In this document: positions 1 to 12,958 of the stretch, piece by piece
How the letters are laid out: every line of letters begins with the position of its first letter
How positions within the stretch are numbered: position 1 is the first letter of the stretch
Assembly: GCA_013115135.1 (NCBI GenBank)
Contig: JABANP010000146.1
Span: 44,877-108,876 of the forward strand
Length of the DNA stretch: 64,000 bases
Direction: 5' to 3'
From: Perkinsus olseni
Taxonomy: Eukaryota > Perkinsozoa > Perkinsida > Perkinsidae
Position numbers and translations under genes: made by a program
The notes under the pieces: generated by a model
Seen by the model: the letters and a program-made list of their open reading frames with translations, nothing else
Databases searched by the model: none
Told to the model about the DNA's origin: nothing

Positions 1-387
1 GGTGCAGCGGGCATCGACTCGGCTTCTCATTCATGCCGTAGGTCAGCGGTCCCTCTTCGCCGTCCTCCTCCGCCAAGGTCGTCAGGCTGCTCATCACACC
101 GCCATCCCTGCGAGGAAGAGTTGGAGCGAAGCTCGGCTTGCGAGTTTTGAATTGGGAATGTATACTCAGCTAGGAAGTAGACATGAGTCCGAGGAGTGTG
201 CGAACTAGTGACCGAAAATTACTGGGAAAAATGATCCCAGGAAAAGGGTACCATTCAAATATCGCATACGTGTATTGATAGAGGCCGGACAAGTTGTATG
301 GTCGATCACTACCGGTGCGAGAAAATAGGAGAGAAGCGCGGAATCATTGGATGGGGGACTCGTGGATACATAGGGTGGGTGAAAAGT
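1..387. other. left edge, no gene resolved
   Basis: The plus strand is open from the left edge to a stop near 208, with arginine- and alanine-rich codons, and could be the last exon of a gene entering from the left. I see no motif, start or splice site that would decide this. Positions 209-387 hold nothing I can support. Confidence 0.2.
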
Positions 388-460
388 ACCCGATGCAGGA
401 TTCGAACCTACGACCATCTGCTCCGTAGGCAGACATTCTATCCAGCTGAACTAATCGGGC
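388..460 (-). tRNA. tRNA-Arg (anticodon ACG)
   Basis: A 73-nt cloverleaf reads on the minus strand. The acceptor arms GCCCGAT and ATCGGGT pair throughout, with one G-U. The D stem is GTTC/GAAT. The anticodon stem is TCTGC/GCAGA around the loop CTACGGA, giving anticodon ACG (Arg). The T arm is GTAGG-TTCGAAT-CCTGC. All four stems pair, unlike the degenerate tRNA-like introns elsewhere in the window, so this is probably a functional gene. The encoded gene lacks CCA, as is normal for eukaryotes. A and B boxes are internal. Confidence 0.88.
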
Positions 461-649
461 TCTGACAGAGCAACGAAGATCTAGATGATATTCTAGCGGT
501 AAATAACTCTGGGTGACGAAGGAATCGTCCCTCCGACACGTGCCATCGACCCCTGTTTCTGACCTCACGCCAGGATCATCTCTCCGAATAGCGTTCCTTG
601 CAATAGACTCCTGATCTCTCGCATGGGACTTCAGCAACATCGACCGGAC

Positions 650-1020
650 CTACAGCGGAGCGAAACGATTCATGTTTTGCATTTCTGGACATCCTACCAG
701 GTTTTGGTGGAGATCATCGACTTGAGCCTCTGAGGGCAGATCAATCGACAGCATCACCGATCTGCCGAGATTGTCATTCAAATACTTCTGCCCTCCCACA
801 GTCGATGCGAGGTTCCTGTACCTGAGATGTCCGGACCAGGGATCGAACCTGCGACCTTTCCCGAGGGATACCGACCTCGAGACCGTGAGACGATTAACGA
901 CGGAAACATGCTTCGGTTTGAAGGGATCTCTGGTAGAATAGGCCGGCAGATGACGGTGATCCCTATGCTCCGCGAGGACCTCCTCCTGTCTGACCACCCA
1001 CGATCGTAAGGAGCACAAAG
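650..1020 (-). CDS. 3' end of an unidentified protein (two exons visible)
   Basis: Two minus-strand exons join in one frame across the intron at 822-907. The upstream part contains VICRPILPEIPSNRSM and the downstream part continues YRNLASTVGGQKYLND, then SVMLSIDLPSEAQ, and ends at a stop at 650. Neither exon stays open through the intron in this frame, so the join is real evidence for splicing. I do not recognise the family. The 5' part beyond about 1020 is not resolved. It could in principle be a 3' extension of the CFAP65-like gene upstream, but more than 1 kb without clear coding sequence separates them. Confidence 0.45.
822..907 (-). repeat. intron made of a tRNA-like sequence
   Basis: On the minus strand the intron starts GTTTCC and ends ACATCTCAG (86 nt). 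Inside it lies a tRNA-like stretch with an A-box-like segment after the 5' end and the B box GCAGGTTCGATCC near the 3' end. Removing it joins ...SNRSM and YRNLAST... in frame, so its boundaries are supported by coding potential on both sides. Confidence 0.7.
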
Positions 1021-2216
1021 CCTCCTACCTTACTCCGCTATCGGTGAGGGGTCATCACTCTGACTAGAATAGCCCTGCTTGAAGTCCTCCAGAGGTACCC
1101 AGGAGACTATCTGCATTGAGGCTACGATGAGGACGATTTTCCGCTGGTGGAGTTGGGGAAATTTTGGTATGACCAGATGCCGAATTGGCGGTGAGAGCAG
1201 AAAAATCCGTCAGTGATCACATGCTGAAGAAGCAGAATATCCAATGTCGATGGTAGGACAGGATAGCAATCTCCAAGAGGCAGTCTTGCTTGAGTATTAC
1301 ACGCACCTCAGACGTTAAGCGCAATCAGTCCCACAGCGTAGACCCCGGGTTCAATCCCCACACATGTCAATGCGTCCCTAACCCATCCCTTACCGAGCAT
1401 TGAACCTCGGCATCAATCGCCATCATGGCGACCTCAGAATCCTCCGCTCGCCCTACTGAGGGAGCCACCAGCGTGAAAGCCACAACCTGCTCCTCTCCAG
1501 GTAAAATGTAACCCTCCTAAAAGTATCTTAAATTCCATGAAACGCACGCTCGACCTAAACCCTCACCTGAGGGTTGATGATAATTCTACCACCACCATCA
1601 TCATCACTGAGGAGACCGCGTAGGTCCCACCTACCCATAGCCATCCTCGAGAACCCCCTGCTGCACGCATGCGCATAAGATATACTACTTGTAATGCATC
1701 ACCATATCCTCTGTGTAGTTGACAAGGACAGTGATGCGATGTCTTATTGAACCTTCCAATAAACACTAGTGATATCTTGCAATCTTGCAATTCCTCAATT
1801 TTCCCCCAGCGGACATACCAGCTGGTGCTCGGCCGAAATCAAGATGCTCCACCGAGAGAGCCGCGCCGTAGGTATGGACTGGGCTGAGGGGCTGCAGAGG
1901 CAGATGAGGCGAGAAGATACTACTCGACGAGGGCCGCGGGGTGGTCTGAAAGAGCGTTGAGGAATTGCAAGATTGCAAGAGTTTCAAGAATTATTCGAAG
2001 TGGTTGATTCTCATGTCACATGAGATCATTTTTCTCGTCGAAGCCGTCCGCAAGAGTTGGTTCATCGCGGTCCGCCAGCTGGGCCGAGCGAGAGAGATTT
2101 CGATTTGAAAGCTTATTATCATAGATCTCACCAATCAACTTGATACTGGCATTGGCTTTGTTAATACGCAATATTATTATTATAACACTCCGATAACGAT
2201 CTCACTAACTCGTGCT
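1021..2216. other. intergenic or unresolved stretch
   Basis: No gene is supported. It holds a B-box-like sequence GGGTTCAATCCCC near 1350 in plus orientation, a short (CCA/CAT)n-rich tract near 1590-1610, and the inverted-repeat element at 1775-1980 listed separately. Confidence 0.5.
1775..1980. mobile_element. 206-bp element with 24-bp perfect terminal inverted repeats
   Basis: Positions 1775-1798 (beginning TCTTGCAATCTTGC) are the exact reverse complement of 1957-1980. The 158 bp between them encode no recognised domain. The size and structure fit a MITE-like non-autonomous DNA transposon. Related, diverged single ends (GTTGAGGAAnYGCAAG) may lie at 3799-3823 and 57487-57505. No target-site duplication was obvious. 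Confidence 0.6.
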
Positions 2217-5200
2217 TTAGACAGTAGGCAGCGAGGAAGCCAACAAGGTCGGCAGAGAGGGAGGCGATCGTCCTAGAGGACGGAGCGTCACCAAGACTGC
2301 ATCCTTAACGTGGGAGCGAGCCGCTATACACTCTTCCCAGGCAAGAAAACAGCAAGACAAAATAGTATTTTCAGTAGACTTCATTATTCTGCAGTCTAAT
2401 TGTCCTCTCACGTGAGACAATCACCACTACTCCATAGAAGCACGACCAAGCAGCGAAGGGACTTACCTTTCGCGGGTCAAATGCCGGCAGAATAATACCA
2501 AAATCCAGCTCTTCCAGGACGACCTCATCGACGTGTCCAGAGCTCTCCGCCACCACTTCTACGTGCACCTAGGGCATATCAGTAAAAATCAGGGGATGAT
2601 GGTCTGGGTAGGTATGACGATTCCTAGATGCTCCACTATTATCCCCGTAACGCCCGGGTCGAGCCCAAAGCACCGTGCCGTGGGTTGAAGAACGATTTCA
2701 AAACCCCACCTCCACAGCTGCATCTACACTGGATCCTATTTCAGAGAGTCCAGAACAGAAATTGCGGGATACGCATTTTTTCACACAATAAGGCCCACTA
2801 GAGGCAAAGTGATCTTTACAACGACCAAGTTGAACGCATTGGTTGGTTTTTCTCCGACCGCAGAGCGCCCTCGAGCGATCCCTAGAGGGCGTACCTGCGT
2901 ACGGTAGTCCATGGCTTCCAAGGGGTAGAAGATAACGCGTAGGAATGTACTGGACTGAAGAGGAGCATAGGAGAATCTTAGGTTGACGCGAGGGTCTCAC
3001 GTTAGCCTTGAGGAATCCGGAAGATGGACGGATGTCGAGGACTTTGAAATCGTAGTTGGCTTTATTCGAGCTTGTCAATGGAATCCGACCGAATCCGCCA
3101 AGTGCACGGGCAACCTAAAGATTCCTCTGAAAAACAGCTAGACCAGATTCCAGGACATGACCTCCGATATTGGATAACTCAATCGCATGCACGCACGCTC
3201 CCCTCCCGATCGGTACTGGGTCGAAACTGAAGGCGCGAAGAACAGGCAGAAACCTTCAACAGGTTTCGAGCATTTGACCAGTCCGGCCGAGGGTGCAGAG
3301 GCTGGTTGGGCAAGTCTGTAGACGGGGAAAAGAGGATGGCTCACCTTCACACGGGGCAAATCGGTTGCGCCGTTCCTCTGTAGAAAGAGTCAGACAAAAA
3401 CAAGCACGTCTGGCGCAAAATGCGCGCGTCAGATTTTCTGGAAAATTGACGAAAAGTCGCTCGAAGGAGAAACTTTTGCCACTTTTTCGTAGCCGCAACT
3501 CACTAGCATACGTACGCATAACCAGTCCGCGATACAGCGAACGAGCCACCTCGTCCAACCTACACTATGTTCTCCTGCCTGACGCTGAGCCTCGGCACAC
3601 CCCTGGGAAGGGTCGTTCCCGTTAGATACAGTCGTAGATGCTTCCCATGCTCAACTTGCAGGACCACTGGTAAGACGTGCATGCCGACGTAAGCGAAGCG
3701 ATAAGTGAATTTGATATGGACGGTCTTGCCGGGCTCGACGAGGCTCTGGCGAGGTCGGATGTCGAGAAGATGCTCATCCATCACCTGCTCTTCCGACGTT
3801 GAGGAATCGCAAGAGTGCAAGTGAGTAAGATATTCTCACTACCTACCCAGCGATGGTGCCTGGCCTCCTCCATGTCCTGACCATCCAGATGGCCGTGAGC
3901 CCAGAGCGGGGATGCCGGGGCCCTTGAGGTTGATGTCGTCGGGCGTGATGATCCTCAGCTTGGCAGGGACGTCCGAAGTGTTGGTGAAGGCAGCGTATCT
4001 TTCAATCCCGTCAAGAACTAGGATCAACCTTGGATGCTCTACATGGTGACAGTTGAAGCGCCAACAGAAGCACAGCCGAGATTAAGAGTGAATGCATCGT
4101 CCAGGTTGTCGAACAACTCCACCTTCTTTTCTGGGCCTGCCGATGATTCAACACTTGCGGTTTCAGTCGGGCCCTTTTTGTGATCTCACCCAGGCCGGGC
4201 TCCCTCTCGCCGAAGTCCCTCTCGGCGTCTTTCAGAGGGCCTCTCAACGCCGCGTTAATATCATCGACCATCATGTGCTGCCACAGGGCCGACACGGGAC
4301 GGCAGTTGGCTGGCCCTGAGGTTGCATTCTGTGATTGCCCATGGTCAACCAAAGATGCGTCCACGTTGCAAGAGCTCACCGTCGTCACTCTCGTCGGCAT
4401 TGGTCGCACTGCTATCGCAAAGATTGTCGCTGACTATCCGCAGGTCCCTGATTTGTACCTTCGGAAGAATCTTACTAATTTTCGTTCCGACCAAGGAACC
4501 TTACCACCGGCGACTGACACTCCGCAGTGACGATGACGCTGGCAATAGGCGCTACTCCGCTCAACTCCGAGGAGGAGGGTTGCGTGACCTCCGGGACATC
4601 CGGGCAGGCCACGGATGGGCAGCACGTCAAGGCTAGGAGGGGCAGGGGCATGGTTGCGGAGGCCGGACGTTCTCCGTACCGGAATCGGTAACTTCCCCTG
4701 ACTGCTGTCTTGACGGAGAAGACCACCGACTGCGCGGCACCCGGTGCCACCCTTCCTTTGGTATCTTCAGGTCGAACCTTGCAAGATACGGAAAGGTCGG
4801 TATCCTCGGGGACAGGTGGATCGCCCTGTGGGGACTGGTGTGACAGGAGGGTCACTCGAGTGACGTAGCAGACCTCTACGTTAGAGAGATTGCGCACCTG
4901 GAAAATGCGTATCTTCCTAGCATCAACCTAAGATGCGGACAGATGATTACTCGGACGGCCGCGGTGATTCGGTGAAGTGTTGGTATCGGACCGAGGTCGA
5001 TGGCCGGCGGCTCACAGCGGACTTGAGGATCTTGACTGAAGCCGAGCAGCTTCACGCGGACTGTACATTCTCTTCCACCTCCGGCTCTGAGAGTGAGGTC
5101 GAAGCGTGCATCAGACAGAGTAAAAAGATACCGATGTCTCTTACAGCGGAGCGCTCGTGGCTTGCAGCCATCCAATATCAGTCTCACGGGCTCGGGTCGT

Positions 5201-8200
5201 AGTCGGGTGGTACGTCACCAACACGCTGGTGCTCCCGAAAGCAGAAAGCTCCCCGTTTGTGACGGGGATGGAGAAAAGATTTCTGTACTCTCTTGGTATG
5301 TCGATCGTCCACTTGAGAGGTACACCGGTAGGGTTGACAAGGGGCGCGCTCACTGAGGCGACTGTTCCGGTGACGCATGGCGCAAATGTGATGACCTATG
5401 ATCAACCTTAGATACGCCCATCCGAGTCGAGAACGATAGCGGGTATTAGGTAGGCTGCACACCGTCACTGCGCCACGAAATTCCCATGCGGAATTATCGC
5501 AAAAGCATGCGATGAGAGCCCGAAGAGAATAGAGCCTCCCAAATCGTCACTTCGCCACGAAATTCCCATGCAGACGAAGCACGAGACGAGAACCCGAAAG
5601 CCTTGGGGCCACCCGTACCGTCACTGCGCCACGAAATTAGCCCTCTCCCAGACTGATCACCTGATTCTCGTCTGATCCAACCTTGAGAGAGCAGTCCAAC
5701 CAACACTTCCCTTGGACCCCGATGGCGACCGTTGCCTCGGGGAGATCGTTCAATAGGAGGGTGAAGGCTCCGGAGTGTTCAACGGCCTCTCTCGGCGTGG
5801 GGCTGTCGACTGGAGGGCGGTAGAGCACCGCCACCAGTGCAAACCCTCGAGGCTCGATCGCTCTGAACGGCAGCAGTCTGACAGCTGCACGTCGCCATCC
5901 CTCACCCGATGGGAGGGAAGCAGCGGAAGGCTTCCGAGGACGACTCGCCCGACTCTTTTTCTAATACCCATTCCGCTCCGATAGCCAACGACAACGTCAC
6001 TGTGGTTGTACAGGACTACCACCTGCGGCAGTGGGGCTAGGGCGGATCGATCGAGAGCTGCTAGACTGACCTGTGCGTCCGTCTGCCCCGGGGTCAGGCT
6101 TCGGAACCTCACGGTCGCTTTCTCTGCTGTGGACGAGTTTACTGTCACTTTTGGTTGTGCACGACAGCCAGACGGCCACGAGTGGGCCGACGCCACCACT
6201 GTGGAGGTGTGCGGGGGGACTAGCATAGCTGCATCGCCGATTCGATAGCTCCTACAAGGCAGGCTCCAACGGCGTCTCGAGGCCCGACCGACCTGTTCTC
6301 CTTGGGTACCATCACGCAGTCCATGGACGCCACCGTGTATCGGTAGTCGCCTTCCCCTGCAGGGTGGTACTCGAGCGTGAACTCCCGACTACTACAGCCG
6401 GGTATTTCCAACACTTCTGGCCGGATGTCGAAAGCAGGCTTGGAAGCGCTGTGATGGTTGGGCCAGTACACTGCCACCTTCCCCGGACTAGGGTTGCTCA
6501 CAACAACTCTCCTCGTGTGAGGCCCGCTAGTTGGCGAGCACTTCCCAAGAGTGATCGTACTGTCAGGTAGTATCCCCGGCGGCTTCGTTAATTCTCCCCA
6601 AGTTTCCGCGGGGCCTTCCGAATCCTCGAGGGCGGCCGTTGGGGGCAGCCGATGCGCCGAGCTGGACGGCGGAAAACTGTCTTGTCCAGCGCCAGTGATG
6701 GCACGCCACAACTTGACGTGAGCACAGGTCAGCTTCATCGGGTGCTGGTCACCATCGAAGCTGTTGACGATACAGTCAACATAGAGGGGCTCCGAGGCAT
6801 GTCTGACGAGTATCCAAAGTCGACGATAGTAGTTCACGGGAATTTCGGGGCGCGCGGTCACGGTGATAGTGGCAGTGGATTTAGGGGCGATGACACCGCA
6901 TGAGTTATCAATCTCGAGCACCGAGTACCCCACTCCTCCGACGTCGCTGCAGCGAGCATGGACCACTTGATACTGAGTGCTCACGTTCGGGCTCTCGTTG
7001 ATGATATAGAAGACCTTAGTGGCAATCTTGCCCACTTGCAATTCCTCAAACGACAGGCTCTTGGCGTTAACTTTGACTGGGATGGGTTCGCATCTGGCAG
7101 CTGCAGCAAGCTTGAGGGTGTTCTTCAGCACACCGACCGTGGAGATCTCGAATTCCGCGGACACCCTCTCAAGGACGGTCGAAGACTTGTACGAGACTAT
7201 CAAGGGTACCGATTCCAGCGGGCCTATCGAACAAGGGCTCGATGGGCCGACTGATGTGCCGTCCGGAAGGCGGACGTCGAACGGGCTGCTCGCGGCCTGA
7301 GGGGAGTCCGCCCTGGAGCAGTTCAACCCCTAGAGGGCTCCCTACCAGGGATGTTTTCATGACAGGTCGGACGACGAATGAGGTTCTCACAGCAGTAGCG
7401 TTGGTTACGGTGAAGCTGGCTGTGTGCGATACTTCCGGTGCACAGGAGCCTGACGCGATCTAGCTGAGCAGGACGCGGGAGTATTTACCGAAATCAATGC
7501 GGGCATGGCCTTCCTCAGTGGTGATAATCTTTTGGTCAGCTGATGCACTCTGGGTGAAGAGGAGATGGGGTACTTTGGCGATCCCACGTACCTTGGAGGC
7601 GGCTCAGAGACCGAGTCAGTACACATTGTACACGTGTTGGTAGCATAAATTCATGAGAATTCTATTGTACACGTGTTGGTAGCATAAATTCATAAGAATT
7701 CTATTGTACACGTGTTGGTAGCATAAATTCATAAGAATTCTATTGTACACGTGTTGGTAGCATAAATTCATGAGAATTCTATTGTACACGTGTTGGTAGC
7801 ATAAATTCATAAGAATTCTATTGTACACGTGTTGGTAGCATAAACACGATACTCCACCGGCGTACGCGGTCTCCGGGCTTACCCTCAAAGGAACCTCCTG
7901 AGCCTCGTGAAGCATATGATAATTATTCCCACTGTCAGCACCGAGCTTCGAGTAATCCTCGATGGACGGCTGACAACGGAAACCCATCCAGGTTCGATCC
8001 CCGGCAGAGGCATTTTATCACCCCAGCTGTCGCTGTTGCCACCACCAAACCTTCTATAGTCTGCCCTCTCTCCGGCGAGATTCTCAAACTGTACTTGGCG
8101 GCGCCTCCGATGGGGATCGTCGCCGGACAGCAGTCAGGGTCTACCGAGAACGGCTCAGAGGTCTTCCACGCAATCTGAGCTACACGGGAACCTGAGGCAA

Positions 8201-9072
8201 GAGTTGCGAAAGGAGTGGTATGGCAGCAGCACGCCTCACCAGTATTGAAAAGCTGTATAATTTTGGTGGTGGTCTCCCCAGCCGGGACCAGCCCGAAGTC
8301 AACAGTTGAGTTGGGGACTCTGTGGCTGACCGAAAGGGTGTTGACCTCTGCACGGATGCATCTGGGTGAGGGGAGGTATCTTAGGTCGACCCTGGCACAT
8401 CACGCACATGACAAACGCCGGCGGGACATCAGCCACTGCGGGTGTTTTCACATGAACGACAATCTCATCCAGCAGAGGCTCATACGTAGTGGGTCTGAGA
8501 AGATATTCTCATACCGTAAATCCCCCAACTCCCACCGAAATGTGACGGGGATCTCCTCAGTCAATCCTGGGGATATCTTTATCGGTTTTGGATACGGTAG
8601 AGATACCGACCTCGACCTCGGCAGAGTGTACCTGAGTGAAAGATACCACTCACAAAGAAGTATCATATTACTTGATTGTGACGGGCATCAACCATTCGTT
8701 TCTGATAGAAAAATTGACAATCACTTCCTGTCCGACGTCCCAGCTCCCAGCCGCGAAGCAAACCTCATCAGGGCAGCGTATCTTTGCGACGAGCATGCTC
8801 AAGACGAAGTTAAAAGATTCCCTCTCACCCCGCAAAGCCGCACCCTCTCCGAAGCGTTCAAGGGTTGGCCTTCCGGAATCGCCAGCACCTTGATATTTCG
8901 GTTGCCTTTGGTATTCTGAGTGGAGTGATTTTATGCTACTTTCCCAGCGTCAATAGAATTCCTACTTGCGTGACGGGCGGCCCAGCGAAGGAGTGATAGT
9001 TAGGAGAGGTTGGCTTGTAGGCTTCTGATGGCCTGGGGCGTCTTCAGGACCTCGACTTGGACTCTTGACCAT
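2217..9072 (-). CDS. CFAP65: CFAP65-like ASH/MSP-domain flagellar protein, many exons
   Basis: A very large intron-rich gene. The proposed start ATG at 9072 opens MVKSPSRGPED. Exons then give YPKPIKISPGLTEEIPVTFRP (about 8590-8480), STVDFGLVPAGETTTKIIQL (about 8300), ARIDFGSCAPEVSHTASFTV (about 7450-7400), LSFEELQVGKIATKVFYI (about 7030), VNPTGVPLKWTIDIPRE (about 5330), RIFQVRNLSNVEVCYV (about 4890), AYVGMHVLPVVLQV (about 3660) and LEELDFGIILPAFDPRK ending at a GTAAGT donor (2467). The repeated pattern (DFG, then N-T/P, then SPG...PVTFRP) is that of ASH/MSP-type immunoglobulin domains in axonemal proteins. The order fits CFAP65, a central-apparatus or flagellar assembly protein. Introns are mostly 38-50 nt and frames join across them; for example, ...MKTSL joins AASSPFDV over a GTAGGG...CCTCAG intron. 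One intron is tRNA-like (7970-8021) and one holds a minisatellite. The last exon (stop at 2217) is uncertain, as are several exons between 2500 and 3500. HYDIN or CFAP47 relatives are the alternative. Confidence 0.8.
7625..7850. repeat. 39-bp minisatellite inside a CFAP65 intron
   Basis: A 39-bp unit (plus strand begins TGTACACGTGTTGGTAGCAT) is repeated about 5.5 times with only single-base changes (CATGAG versus CATAAG). It lies in the intron between the exon ending near SPETAYA and the exon starting VPHLLFTQ. The unit is 13 codons long and open on the minus strand, so retention of the intron would not by itself close the frame. Confidence 0.85.
7970..8021 (-). repeat. 52-nt tRNA-like intron in CFAP65
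   Basis: The minus-strand intron reads GTGATAAAATGCC...GTTGTCAG and contains GGGGATCGAACCTGG, the complement of a tRNA T arm (B box in antisense). The flanking exons join in phase 0: ...LVVATATAG then PSIEDYSKLGAD. The whole intron is little more than the T arm and its flanks. Confidence 0.85.
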
Positions 9073-9748
9073 TGAGGTTGACTATCCACAGGAAAGATAT
9101 GCGACCTGTTTCAACCTAAGATACGCCGAACCCCATACCACTCCATTAACAACTCGTAACACGAGACTTCGAGCTGGGGAGTTGATCTCTCTGAAAGTAA
9201 ATGACTAAACGGTCTGTAGGAGACTTATCCGAGGCACCCCAAGTCAGACACTACACGCCCGTCCTCGTCGCCTTCCACGAAACTAAATTGTAAGCAAACA
9301 TAGAAACGATTCTGACCTTCCAAACAGATAAGCTCGGTGCTCACCGACGCCATGGTTACGATTGGCGTTCGACTCTGCATTCCACATCACTTCGACACGT
9401 GTATGGGTCTATTACTATCAGGCAACGCCGCTCCGAGATTTATGTGCTCATTAGAATCGATCATAATGGCGTGCGCGGTTGTCGCGGTCAGGAGCAGAAG
9501 GCTTCTCCTCGTCGTGTGTCTACATGTGGATGCTGGGCTTCAGGCGATCTTTGTGTCCTTTGTAATGTCTAGGGATCCTAGAGGTGCTCCTGCTGGTGGC
9601 GCTGGATACGATAATCGGGGTGCTAAGGTAGTACTGGGGCGAAACGGTTAGATACGTATCTTAAGGTTGAGGCGGTATGATACAAAATAGGTCAAGTTGA
9701 GGACATTGTGCGCTACGGCGCAAGGTCAAGCACTCCTCTTCCTTGCAG
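9073..9748. other. CFAP65/MAPK2 upstream region
   Basis: The two genes diverge from here. The 5' exon or exons of the kinase should lie in this stretch, but no start codon can be fixed. Near 9113 (minus) and 9651 (plus) are copies of the intron-internal motif GTATCTTA(A)GGTTGA, suggesting that both transcripts have introns in their 5' parts. Confidence 0.4.
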
Positions 9749-12007
<2,259 letters not shown>

Positions 12008-12173
12008 GCGTGGTGAGGTGAACCAAGTCGCGCTGTTTTTTATTCAATCCAGAACCATCAGTCAACTGCAGCTTATAGTCGTTAATAATGAGATTGACTC
12101 CTGTTGTCGGATCGTGTCGAGTTGAATGACCCAGGTTCAATCCCCGGCGAGTGTTATTCTTCTGCTGTATAAT
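12008..12173. other. MAPK2-TSR3 spacer with a B-box sequence
   Basis: Short spacer between two plus-strand genes. It contains GACCCAGGTTCAATCCCCGG near 12128-12147, a tRNA T-arm-like sequence in plus orientation. It could be another tRNA-like intron in the 5' UTR of TSR3, but no coding sequence flanks it to prove this. Confidence 0.4.
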
Positions 12174-12958
12174 ATGCCTCTCCAACCTTCCGAAACAACC
12201 GAAGCTCCTCGACTTCCCGAGAAGAACCCCCGACTGGTCATGTTCGAGTTCCACCAGAATGATCCGAAAAAGGACACAGGAATGCGGTTGGTGAAAAGAG
12301 GCTCAGCCAAGGCTTTGAAACCACACGTTCCCTTCCAAGTAGTACACCGACCATATCTCCTTCGCTACAACGTTCTCAACCATCAGGGCATCTTGCTGTC
12401 GGCTGAGGGGAAGGCCTACCTTTCGGGCGGTGACCGAGAAATTGTCGCCAAGAGCGGCATTGGAGCGATCAACTGCTCCTGGAACAGACTCGATGAGATA
12501 CCCAAGTACGCCAGCGCCATCGGTATTGGTCACGTGATGCGTGCTTCAGGCGCATGAAGGTCCCTCCTCATCACTATCGATTGCTCCCGATGACCTTGGT
12601 CGCTGCAAATCCCATCAACTTCGGCAAGAGGGGAAAGTTGTGTACGGCCGAGGCGCTCTGTGCGGCGGCCTACATTACAGGTTATCGGGAGTTCGCCGAG
12701 GATACCCTGAACGCCAGTTTTGGTTGGGGAGAGGAGTTCTTCGAACTCAACCGGGACGTTCTCGAGTTGTACGCGGGTTGTAACAACTCTGAGGAGGTCG
12801 AAGAGGCAGAGCGAAAGTTCTTGCGGGACTTGGAGGAAGAAGCGGCGCATCGGCAGGCGCGGATGATGCCTTCCAGCGACTCTTCGAGTGACGAGGAAGA
12901 TTATGAAGAGGAGGAGACGAGGGAGGTCGATGCTTGCGGCAATTACATCGAAAAATAA
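12174..12958 (+). CDS. TSR3: 18S rRNA aminocarboxypropyltransferase TSR3
   Basis: TSR3 transfers the 3-amino-3-carboxypropyl group of SAM to a hypermodified uridine of 18S rRNA, late in small-subunit maturation. Two exons, 12174-12505 and 12550-12958, sum to 741 nt and encode 246 aa with no frame break. The intron is 44 nt, GTACGCC...CTTCAG, and splices IPK to RMKVPPHH. Family motifs are GGDREIVAKSGIGAINCSW, RLLPMTLVAANPINFGK, AEALCAAAYITGY, SFGWGEEFFELNRDVLELY and EEVEEAERKFL. The tail (residues about 205-235) is an acidic Ser/Asp/Glu stretch, common in this family. Start ATG 12174 gives MPLQPSETTEAP just before LVMFEFHQNDPKKD. It lies about 170 bp downstream of the kinase on the same strand. 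Confidence 0.93.

Noticed and set aside
4905..4940. A 20-nt GC-AG intron at the motif GCATCTTAGGTTGATGCTAG in CFAP65
   Set aside because: A 38-nt GT-AG intron (GTAATC...GGAAG) gives an equally good protein join with canonical ends, so the exotic reading is not needed.
7616..7987. Open frame with CYQHVYNRILMNL repeats as a repeat protein
   Set aside because: The repeats are a minisatellite between two CFAP65 exons whose frames join without it.
8215..8919. Plus-strand open frame of 234 codons
   Set aside because: It lies antisense to well-supported CFAP65 exons (SPGLTEEIPVTFRP, DFGLVPAG) and shows no motif.
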